64,000 nt of DNA from Tribonema minus (taxonomy: Eukaryota > Sar > Xanthophyceae > Tribonematales > Tribonemataceae): the NCBI GenBank assembly GCA_017506865.1, contig JAFCMP010000057.1, positions 1,054,001 through 1,118,000 of the forward strand. The letters run 5' to 3'. Position numbers and translations under genes: made by a program. The notes beneath the pieces were generated by a model. That model saw only the letters and a program-made list of their open reading frames with translations, did no database searches and was not told the DNA's origin. Shown here in pieces: positions 35,432 to 46,400 of the stretch (the first letter of the stretch is position 1; the number at the start of each line of letters is the position of its first letter).

Positions 35432-36916
35432 TCACAGCGCGAGCGTCAGCGCGGCGGTCGCCACCGCGGCAGCGGCGGCGGCAGCACCACGCACCAGCAG
35501 CGCCGCGGCGCCGCTGCAGTTCCCCGGCCCGCGGAACGCGACGCGGTACTGGTTGTACTCGAAGCGCGGGCACATGAAGTCGCCGACGCGGCACGCCCAC
35601 GTGCCGCACTGGTAGAAGGTCGCGCACAGGAGGCGCCCGCTGTTGTGCGCGCACCAGTCGCCGGCGGCGCGGTACGACGGCGCGCCCGCCTGCGTCGACA
35701 GCGCGAGGCAGTCGCAGCCGCACGCCGCCATCGCCGCGCGGCGCAGCGCGTCGCTCTGGACGCACTCGTCTGAGCACCTGCGGCGGCGGCGGCGGCGGCA
35801 GCAGCGGCGGCGGCAGCGGCAGCGGTGGCGGCAGCGGCGGAGGAGGTGGTGCGCGCAGCAGCGTGAGCGGATGTGCACCGGCTGGGTGTCGCCGTATGGG
35901 GGGGGGGGGGGGGGGATTGAGGGCGTGATAGCAACTGAACGCCTACAGAAGTGGCCGGTCGTTGAACACGTGTGTGCTTACAACACCTGTAATCCTGCCA
36001 TTACGTAACTATAATGGCATATCATACCAATGCGAATGCCCGGGGTAGTCCGGCATAAGAGAACAAGCTATTGAAGCATCAGCGCCTCAAGTTGACTGTG
36101 CTCTGTGGTGAATTACAAGCACGCAGTAAGAAGCGCGAGGATTTTGCGTGACTTGTGTTGAGTCTCTGACTCGCTCATGTGACGCTCTCAATCAGGCAGA
36201 TTGGAAACCGAGAAGGGCAGCGGCAGCGCGCGGCGCATGACATCGCTGCAAAAGCCAAGAACTGAACGCCTACAACATTATGTAGCATGCGCTCATAGTG
36301 AAACCTGACAAAATGGCAGCGGCAGTCTGATGAGCCCCCTGTGCAACAATGCACTCACATGACGTCAAAAATCCACCACTCCTCTACTGGCCCGTGCCGG
36401 CCAGCGCGGTCCAGCCGCAGCTGCTCGAGCTTCAACTTGCATTTGGTGGCCGCCTTCTCCATCGCCTGCCCGTTGCTCAGCTCAGCCGACGAGAAGATCC
36501 AAAAGTTGGGCGTGTTTTGCAGAGGCCCTTCGTATGCTTTGTTGTACCAGGCCTGGAATGGAAGAGAGATGGTTGCCATGTGCTGCTGTCAATTGCACAA
36601 GAATGGCATTGCCGTGTAGGTGTGATGTTGGTCTGGCAACTGTAGCTTTCATTCTGGAGTACATACGCAAGTCAAGTAATCGAGTCGCAATGCCTGCACT
36701 TCAGCTGGCAGTGCACTGCAGACTGATCATCAGTAACGTAGACTGTACACGCAAGCATACGCGCGAAACGAGGTCGAAATCTAAGCCCACCTGATACAAG
36801 TCTAGACTGCACGGTCCCGTATACGTCTCATCCTCTGTAGCCTGCGCGCTCAGTGTCGCCAGCAGCACCAGCAGCAGGGCTCCTCCCCTCTTCTTTCTCC
36901 GACAGTGCCACGGCAT
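35432..36916 (-). CDS. Secreted Cys-rich protein, probably GPI-anchored, function unknown
   Basis: Exons on the minus strand: 36916-36791, 36552-36359 and 35777-35432 (stop complement at 35432-35434). The donors are GTGGGC and GTGAGT, the acceptors CAG, and the phases fit, giving 221 aa. The N-terminus MPWHCRRKKRGGALLLVLLA is a basic n-region plus hydrophobic core, with likely cleavage after SAQA. The mature part starts TEDETYTGPCSLDLYQ, continues with AWYNKAYEGPLQNTPNFWIF, and has a Cys-rich block (CSDECVQSD, ACGCDCLAL, DWCAHNS, LLCATFYQCGTWACRVGDFM). A small-residue site near NCSG is followed by a hydrophobic Ala/Leu tail to the stop, typical of GPI attachment. I recognise no family. The paired cysteines suggest an extracellular disulfide-bonded domain. 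It is divergent from MCCB, with about 530 nt between the start codons. Confidence 0.75.
35898..35915 (+). repeat. Poly-G tract in intron 2 of the Cys-rich gene
   Basis: About 18 consecutive G on the plus strand, so poly-C on the coding strand, ahead of the acceptor of exon 3. Confidence 0.9.
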
Positions 36917-37445
36917 CTGTTTTACCGCTCCAGGCCAATCGCACTGCTTGTTCCTGGCATCTCACAACACACATTACAGTTCCAATTAAGTGCAACTGTT
37001 CCATCTGCAACTTGCAGTTGATGTTGATTTGTGTTTGCGCCACGAGCGCTAGAAGCTATTTGACTCTAATAGCTTCGCGCTTGGTGCAGCAAGTGGCCAT
37101 GTGGGGGCGAGCGTGCGCTGTCGTCAGGCAGCGCGCACATCCAGGTACAACATCCGACTGGGTGCGATCCTGGCAATACTGTTCTGATGCAGTTGATATG
37201 GAAACGAATCAAAAGATCGTAGAGCTTTAGGTGACAAAGGATGGTTTAGCCGCAAGTGCCTTCGATATTATGTGGCGCAAGATTGTCATCCCCATTGTCC
37301 ATTGTCGAAACCTCAATGGCAGGTCGTTGATGTGTTATGTTGACTCCGTGCCGGGCGCTGACTGGCTGCTCCCGGCTCATTTGCTCTGTTTTGCTGCCTT
37401 GCAGGCTTGAGGCTGCTGGTCGGCGGCACGGCCCATGCCGGGCGT
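36917..37445. promoter_or_regulatory. Divergent intergenic region between the Cys-rich gene and MCCB
   Basis: About 530 nt separate the two start codons, so this should hold both promoters. I see no clear TATA box. It contains the dispersed repeat at 37198-37230. It may also hold a 7-nt first coding exon of MCCB (37316-37322). Confidence 0.4.
37198..37230 (+). repeat. Dispersed short repeat, copy 2 of 3 (encodes [10 protein letters not shown] then stop)
   Basis: It starts 'atggaaacgaatcaaaagat'. Similarity with the minus-strand copy at 40513-40545 extends past the stop through 'taggtgacaa'. Confidence 0.85.
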
Positions 37446-40400
37446 ATGTCATCTTCGCTACAAGCAGCAGCATTTCCGGTGCTGGATGGTGCACTGGACC
37501 CACTGCAGAGGGCGACTGCGCAGGAGAACCAAGCTGCCATGGACGCGTTGGTGGCCGATCTCAACAGGCGCCTGGCGAAGGCAATGCAGGTTGTGCATCT
37601 ATTTTAAAGTCTATCAAATCAGACAACATTGCTTGAGCTCCCTTATGGTACGTGGACGTTGTATGCTGCCAAGCACTGGCAACGTCTGGCGTTGCTGTCA
37701 CGGAGTCATGTGCACAGCATGCGTCGCTCAGCCCTCACCTATACTAAAACGATCCTCGCAGTTTCCTGCGGCCGGATTCAAAATCAGCGTTGCAACACTG
37801 TCAACCGTGCAGTGCTGCTGCCATCTACCCAACAGCTGCTGTCATACATGACCAGATACATGCACCAGCTCCTGAAAGCGGTGCACGAGATTTAAGCACA
37901 TGTGTTGTAGGTCGAACAACGCCGCGCACCGCCTTGCCTCTCAAGAAGGTGCGAGGGCTTAGTGGCGGTCCGCCATCATAAAGAGAGGCGGCAATCACTT
38001 TCCTTTCTGCAGTGGGACTGCAAGTTAATATGATGCCTGCGAATTTTTACAAACCATGGCCCCGATGCGCAAGCCATTGCATGGAGCATCAGATAAACGT
38101 GTGACCCCCCGCATCGCGTCGCACGCTGCGCCGTCACTCGGCAGGGCGGCGGCGAGGCAGCAATCAGGCGCCACAAGGGCAGGGGCAAGCTGCTGGCGCG
38201 GGAGCGCATAGAGGCCGTGCTGGACGCGGGAACCCCCTTCCTGGAGCTCTCTCCCCTGGCCGGGGGCGACTCGTGAGTGCTGTTGCTACCGCGAACGTAC
38301 ATATGGCATTCCCTCAAAGCAATGAACATAGTATGCACTGTATTCACCGTTAGCTGCATACTCATACTGTGCCGGCGTGGACATACACATGGCACTCCTT
38401 AACGCACTTTGAATACACCGTTTCCTGTGACGTGCACTTCTCCGCCGATGCGGAGGCTGTACTGTAGACGTGTTGTGCTATGTGCCTCCATGTGTTAGAT
38501 GTGATGCAGTCATAAGGGGTCACGGGGACGCTTGCAGGACCACTCTTGCACGTGCAGCAGGGGACGCCACACGGCCACATGCAGGCGCACTGGCGAGGCA
38601 GTTGTATCCTCTGTTTGTGCATGAAGTCGACTGATGTCAGGCAATGCTGACGTATGTGTGGTAGCAGCGGTCTTGGACAGTGCTTTGTAGCGCAGTCGCA
38701 GCAGCTCAGCCAGCCTACGCTGTGCGTTGCGAGAGTAGAAACTTGAAGATCCTCAATTGCTCAACTCTGCTGGCCCCAGCAACGGAAGCTGGCAGCCAGA
38801 TGGAGAGGGGCTCCGTTGAACAGTGAGTGTTGACGAGCGCGCGTGCACGCTACACAGCGCCCCTGATGAACCTGCAATTTGCATGGTGCGAAGCTTTCAT
38901 TGTGGCTGGCAGGGTTGAATGACACCACAACGCACACGTCAACTTCAACTGGATGAACAGACGCCGCGGATGACGTGGGCGAATGCTGCGTAAGTGAGAC
39001 AGAGCAATGCCATTCACATGGAGCACTGATACACAAGGCTGTTGCGCCGCATTTGCAGAGATGAACGAGCGCTGCCATTTACACTGTGCGCTGACACACG
39101 GCGCTGCCGCGGAGCCCTGACACGCTGATTGCCGACGCACGCGACGCTACGGCGCTCTGTGTTTCTCAACCCACATTGAAGCTGCTGTTCATCGTGCGCT
39201 GACAGCAGCGCCGCTCCCGCGTGCCCCGTCTCTACGCAGCATGTATGGCAAGGGCGAGGATGCTGCTGAGCGCTGATGCACCCAATGCCGACGCACGCAG
39301 CGCTGCTGCGCTCCGCGCCTCTCAGCCTACATTGAAGCTGCTGTTCATTGCGCGCTGACAGCAGTGCCGCTCCCGCGCGTTCTCGCACAGCATGTACGGC
39401 AAGGACGATGTCGCGGCGGGCGGCGTGGTGACGGGCGTCGGCGTCGTGTCGGGCGTCAAGTGCGTCATCGTCGCCAACGACGCAACGGTGAGGGAGGCGC
39501 GCTTTGAGGTGTTGGGCGAGCATTGCGGCTGCTGCGCGAAGCGGAAGTGATGAGTGGCGTTGCAGTGTGCTGAGTTGGGAATCTTCAACTTCAACCCATG
39601 TACTTCAACGTGAACACTGTTGTGTTGGGCGTCAAGCGCGGCATCGCATCGTCGCCAACGACGCCACGGTGAGCGCTGTGGCTCTGTCGGCGACCGACGT
39701 CGCGCGATCGCGGCGTGCGGCGCGCAGCGGACACGATGCGCTGGTCTTGCGAGTTCAACAACTTCAGCTTCAACATAGGGACTTCAACTTTAACACACGC
39801 TTTTTGGGCGCCAAAGTGTGTCGACGTGGCCTTTTATGACGCCACGGAGAGGGGCACTGTTTGGTTTAGCGGGGGGGTCTGCGGTGTGCTGGCTGTCATG
39901 CGCGCGTGTGCGCTGCTGCCCCAGCTGTCGGGCGCAGCGCGCGGTGACGACAACCGCTTGGCCTTGCAAGGCCACTGCTTGGCAGCCTGCTTTGGCTGGC
40001 ACCTGACACCCCAGCTCACGATGTAGACTCTGCATGCAGCTCACGCGTGCATCTTACAGGTCAAGGGTGGCACGTACTACCCCGTTGCGGTGAAGACGCA
40101 CCTGCGCGCGCGGACGGGGGGAGGGGGGGGAGAGGAGGCGCTCCCCATGACGCAGACAGCTCACGCGTACACCTCACATACATCTCGCGTGACGCACGAC
40201 ACCACCGGCTCACAACTTAGACTGCGCGTGCATCTCGCGCGCGTGTCGCGCAGGTCAAGGGCGGCACGTACTACCCCATCACCGTCAAGAAGCACCTGCG
40301 CGCGCAGGAGGTCGCGCTCGCCAACGCGCTGCCGTGCCTGTACCTGGTCGACAGCGGCGGCGCGTTCCTGCCGATGCAGGCCGACGTCTTCCCGGACCGC

Positions 40401-43400
40401 GACCACTTTGGGCGGATCTTCTACAACCAGGCGCGTGCGCTCGTCTGTGGCGACGACGACGACGCCGCATGTTATTGGTGGAAGGCACTTGCCGCAAGCC
40501 ACTCCTTGTCACCTAGAGCTCCACGATCTTTTGATTCGTTTTCATGTACACAGGGGGTTTGTTTTCTGCAATCGGGCGCGTGCGGTGGTGGCGATGATGA
40601 TGAGGCTGACGCATGCGCGAACACAGTTCTTGTGTGTGCGTGCTCGTGCTTTTCAGGAATTGCGTGCGCTCGTGACCACGCCGACGCCGCACATGTAAAC
40701 AGGGTATTCTCCCTACGACCAGGCGTGTGTTTTGACGGCGATGACGACGACGCATATGAAGAGAGTCCTTGCTCCCGTGCTCACGCTTTCAAGCGGCGGT
40801 GGCGCACCGGAATCGCCTACGAGCGCCGTGCACAGGGGTAGGCGCAGAACGCGCGACACGAAGTGTCAGCTGGCATTCGGGAGGCGAACGGCGGCGGCAG
40901 CACATGCTGAGCGCTGCTGCGGCAGGCACTTGAAAAACCTCATGGCAGCGTTCAAACGTCCGTCTCAGCGCTCCCATAATAAACTTCTGCCCCAGTTGTG
41001 CAGGCGCTGACCTCTCTCCGCGCATTACCCCCCCCCCCCCCCTTCCGTGTGCGCTGCGCAGGCCAACATGAGCGCGGCGGGCGTACCTCAAGTTGCGGTT
41101 GTGATGGGCTCATGCACCGCGGGCGGTGCGTATGTGCCCGCCATGTCCGACGAGACCGTCATCGTGCGCGGCACAGGCACGTCACCGCAACATGTTGGAG
41201 TTTCTGCAGGACATGTTGAAGTTTTTGCAGGGCCCGTGTGCGGGCTGGCGCTGATTGTGAATGTGCCGTTGTGCGCATCGCGAGACTGTCATCGTCCGCG
41301 GCACAGGCGCATCACCGCTCAGTGTTGAAGTTTTCGCGGGACCCCCATGTGCGAGTGGGGCTGGTTGTGAATGTTACGTTGTGCGCTTGAAGAGGGGAGC
41401 AGGGGGTTTGATGCCAAATCAGGCTCGCCGCCCCCCATCGGCAGCGTCGCCAGACCTACTTGCACCCTCCGGGCGGCGGACTGATTTGTCACATATGCAC
41501 CGCGCAGCAGGATGAGCAATGTGGCGCGCTGCTCACTGCTATGCGCCTGTGACTAACAGCGTCAGTGTGCAGGTGTACGGATTGTATGTCGTTGCGGCAA
41601 TGCGCTGCTGGCTGTGGCAGTACTCCGCCGCGCGCCGCCGAACACGCCGACTGCGCCTCCCTCCAAAGTGCCCTGCGGCGCTGTGTGTTCGTGCGTTGCG
41701 CCCTCTGTCCGCGCGGCGCGCACCGTTGATGCTTACTCTACCTTTTCCCAGCGGAGGCGAGCGCTCTGGTGCGTGGGCCGGCGTCGTTTTGTACCTCTGA
41801 CTGTCTGCCTCCTTTTATCAGGTGCACGCAGGAAGCCTGCGCGTCGCGTGCGGACATCTGGGCGCGCTGTATGTGCGTATGTAAGATTTCGTAGGTACCT
41901 GTAGGGATGCCATCAACGGAGAGTTCACCAGCAGTGCATGGACCGCTGGGCTCTCCTCATGTGTACTGGTGCTGTACTCCATCCTGCACTGCTATTGTAC
42001 TGCGGGAGCAGGCACCATCTTCCTGGGCGGCCCGCCACTGGTGAAGGCGGCGACGGGGGAGGAGGTGGCGGCGGAGGACTTGGGGGGCGCGGACGTGCAC
42101 TGCAGCATCAGCGGTGAGCATCTAATGCATTACTTCAAGTACTTCAAAATTATACTTTTTTGAAGTAGGTACTTGAGTTGATGTACTTCAAAGTATAAAA
42201 ACATGTGTGGCGGGGACCTGGGGGGCGCGGACGTGCACTGCAGCGTCAGCGGTGAGCAATCGCATAATTTCAGGTGCTCCGAAGTATATATTCTGATGTA
42301 CTGCACAGCTGATGTATGTAAACTTGTGTGGCGAGGACCTGGGGGGCGCGGACGTGCACTGCAGCATCAACGATGAGCATCAAATCAAGTCAAATATATT
42401 CCTATTTGAAGTTCTTCAAAGTTGCTGCATATCAACGCATGTGGTGACGACTTGGGGAGCGCGGGCGTGCACTGCATCAGCGGTGACCGCCGGTGAGCAT
42501 TGTTTAATTTCAGGTATAAACTTGCAAGAGCTTCAACGGCAATGCATACCAACACATGTGGTGCCTGGGGCGCCGCGCACGGAGCGCTACGCAGCGCTAA
42601 CCCTAACCCTTAGGCGTCAACGTCCCGTTTTTCCTGCCCCCGGTGGCGCACTGCGGCAACTCGAAGATGAAATGTACGCGGCATAACGCTGTCAGCGACC
42701 CGCTCCAGTGCCTGCGCACAATGTTTTCCCGGCTACCGAAGCCTGCCGACGTGCCTGGCGCGCCCTGCCGCATTGCGCCCCGGCGCCGCTCACTAATACG
42801 TTGCGGCAGCACTCGGCGCAGCCCCCCCTCGCCGCGCAGCGCAGCGCTCGAGCGAACAGCAGTCGCTCTGCAACTCGCCTTGCGCTACCCAGCACTCGCA
42901 TGTCTGCATTGTGGCACTGGTGTGCTGTCGAGCATCACACCTCAGTCCGCTTCCGACTGCCGCCGCCGCCGCCTCCGCAGGCGTCGCCGACCACTACGCG
43001 GAGGACGACGCGCACGCGCTGGAGATTGCGCGCGGCATTGTGGCAGGGCTCAACGCGCCGGGCGCCGCCGCCGCCAGCGCCGCCGCCGCATACGACGAGC
43101 CGCTGTACGGCCCGCACGACATGGGCGCGGTGGTGCCGGTGGACCCCAAGCGGCCCTTCGACGTGCGCAAGGTATGTGGGTGCATGCTGAGGGGGGTGGG
43201 GTGTCTGGGGAACGGGGGGGGGGGGGGGGGGGGGGTAGTAAGCTGCGCGCGCACACGATCGGAGGCGGCGCCGAGGGCTCGCGCGGGCGCGCGGGCCGCG
43301 AGCGACGAGTGCTGCTGCTGTTGATGACCAGTGCCAATGAGCACTGCGCATCTCGCTTCGGGAAATGGGCTTTCAACGCTGCGCAGCAATGCTTTCCAAG

Positions 43401-46400
43401 AAACTCATCAAGTTCGTCGTCATTGCGCAGCGGCGGCGGGTGCTGCTGCGTGGCAATCAGCGCAAGTGCGTGAAATATGATGCCGCGCCGCTGCCCGCAC
43501 TGCTGTTGCAGGTGCTGGCGCGCGTTCTGGATGGGAGCAGATTCTCAGAGTTCAAGGCCAGGTTCGGAACCACCATCGTCACCGGCTTTGGGCACCTCTA
43601 CGGCCAGCAGGTGACGAGCGCTTGGATGACCGTGCGAGAAGTGCGCTAATAAGCGCTTCTCTGTTGAGCCTAGATTACGCTGAAGATACTTTGTAACGGA
43701 AGTGCGGGTTGTGCATATGTGGCGTGAAAAATGAGCCAGATGCCAGGGCTGATAGAGAAGTGGGCACTGAGCAGGTCAAGTCAGCACAAGTTGAAGTCAG
43801 CAGGGTTGGAGGCGTGGCTTGCAGCAGCGATCAGGCGGAGGTCGCGCGCCTCAGCATGCGTGCTGCCGCAATCCTAGCAGCAGAGCACCGTGCTTGAAGT
43901 TCACAGTTGGAAATGTCAAAGACATGACCAGAGCAAGTGAAGGTTCAAGGCGTCGCGCATGCCGTACTCTCCGTTCTTGAAGTTGCATGCCAGCATTTTT
44001 TGTATTCCCCTATGCTTTCTATCATTATGTGAACCAGCCATCCCAAACAAGTCTGCCCCCCCCGTTCCCTTCCCCTTTGTGCTCTTGAACTCAGAGGGCC
44101 ATCCAACAACTCCTCAGAAACGCACACAAGACGGTGCGCGTGTCTCATCGCTAACCACAGTGTTAAGGTTACGCTAACCCCAAACCCTAAGACCATACGC
44201 GTGCCTCACCGCAGCGCCGTGCCCTCCGTCCTGCGCAGGTGGGCATCGTGGCAAACAACGGCGTGCTCTTCAGCGAGAGCGCGCTCAAGGCGGCGCACTT
44301 TGTTGAGCTCTGCTGCCAGCGCGGCGTGCCGCTCGTCTTCCTGCAGAACATCACGGGGTTCATGGTTGGCAGGTGGGAGACGTGGATGTTATTTGCGGTA
44401 TTCATGGTGCAAGAATGCCTCGGGTTCTTGTCAGTGCTCCGAGGGCGCTGTGAAGGGGCGTGGTCGGGACTGCCTTATGCGATTGTTATCGCATGGTTAA
44501 ATGCCAGGTATGTTTGCTGACATGGGGTTGTCAGGGCTTCGGGGACAGACACCTCGCGCCGCTGGCGGGTGCTGCAGTTGTGTGTGCCAACATTACCTGG
44601 GAGGAGGGGGGGGGGGGGGGTAAATTCAAATTGTGCATGGACGATCATGATACCCCCTTTCACCGTGTTGTGGTTTCATCCATTTGCGTGTTGGCGATGA
44701 CGATGTGCGATGCTTGACCATGTCATGATGGTAGACACTTCTGCGCCAGCACACGACACATTGGCCTGGGAATGGCATCTTCAGCAGCACCGCAGCAAGC
44801 ATAGCAACGCGACTCCGCGCGCTCACTTCTTTGAGTACCCCCCCCCTCCACCCCCCCTCACAGGAAGCACGAAAACGAGGGGATCGCGAAGCACGGCGCC
44901 AAGATGGTCACCGCGGTCGCGTGCGCCAAGGTATGTATGTATGCATGTATGTTACATTGTACGCTCAACCTGTAATATCCGAGCACATACACCCTAGAAT
45001 GTAGGTACTGAATGTGCAGCGTCGACCAGTCCGATCGTTCAAGACAAGGTTAGGGTCAGCGTCGGGAGGGTCAGGGTCACCCGTGGTTGAGGTGAGCTCG
45101 GTCACGCCGCGGTGTGCGGCAGCTATGGCGCGGCAGTACACTGGCCTTGTAGGCAGGAGAACTGGCAGTTTCAAGGTGGTTGGTCACAGTAAGCTGAAGC
45201 ACAAAAACTTCGCTGCTCTACTGCGCATGGCGCTGCCGCCGCCCGCCGCACTGCCGCCGCCGCGGGTCCCGAGGATCACGCGCATGCTTGGCGGCAGCTA
45301 CGGCTCGGGCCTTCATTTCAGAGAACGGCAGTGTTGCACTGTTTGTAGTTCAGTGAACGGCAGTGTTGAAGTGGCGGTGTTGAAGAAAATCAGCCACCAA
45401 AGTAACGCGAGGCACAAAAGTCATGCTTCTGTACAATCAGCCACCAAAGCTACGCGAGGCACAAAAGTCATGCTTCGTTGTTCATTGCACTGACGCCTCC
45501 ACGCCGCCGCCGCCTTGCTGCAGGTCCCGAAGATCACGTGCGTGATCGGCGGCAGCTATGGCGCCGGCAACTACGGCATGTGCGGGCGCTCTATGTCGCC
45601 GCGCTTCCTCTTCATGTGGCCGAACGCGCGCATCGGCGTCATGGGCGCCGAGCAGGCGGCCAATGTGCTGACGCAGGTCGAGAAGGTGAGCGCTGCTGCC
45701 GCTTCTGCTGTTGCTGCTGCTGCTGACTTGTGTGCGTGTTGTGCCGCACGCGCGTCGGTGTCTCGATGGCGGAGCAGGCGCCGAACGTGCTCACGCAGGT
45801 CGAGAAGGTGAGCGCCGCTGCTGCCGCCGCTGCTGCTGCTGCTGCCGCTGCTGCTGCTGCTGCTGAGCGTTGTGTGCGTGTCGTGCGGCACGCGCGTCGG
45901 CGTCATGCTGGCGAAGCAGGCGGCCAACGTGCCGGTGGAGGTCGAGAAGATGAGCATCGCTGCTGCTGCCGCCGCTGCTGCTGCTCCTGCTGCGCGCTGA
46001 GCGCTATGGTTGTGTGGGCCCAGCACGTGCCTCGTGGCCGCACAGTGGACGGCCGCCAAACGTGCGACGCAGGCTGAGAGGGAGGGGATGAAGTGCTGAA
46101 GTGCGCTGCCGCTGAGCGCTGCTGCTGCGCATGCGCCCTTTGACAGCGGCGGCAGTGGCGCTTTCTTGGGGTCGAAATGCAAAACGTGGTGTTGTCGACT
46201 ACAGCGGTCGCGGCGCCGTCATGCGCTTGGCATGAGTTGTGGTGGCGTTCTGAGTGCAAGCCAGCGGCCGACATTGTGCTGATGCATGCTGGAAATGCGA
46301 GCGCGGTTGCAAGCTTGAAGTGAGATGACGGCCATGACAACTGCTGTAGTTGCAAACGGCGGCAGCGGCGGGGCTAGGAACTTCTGTCTGCAGCATGCAC

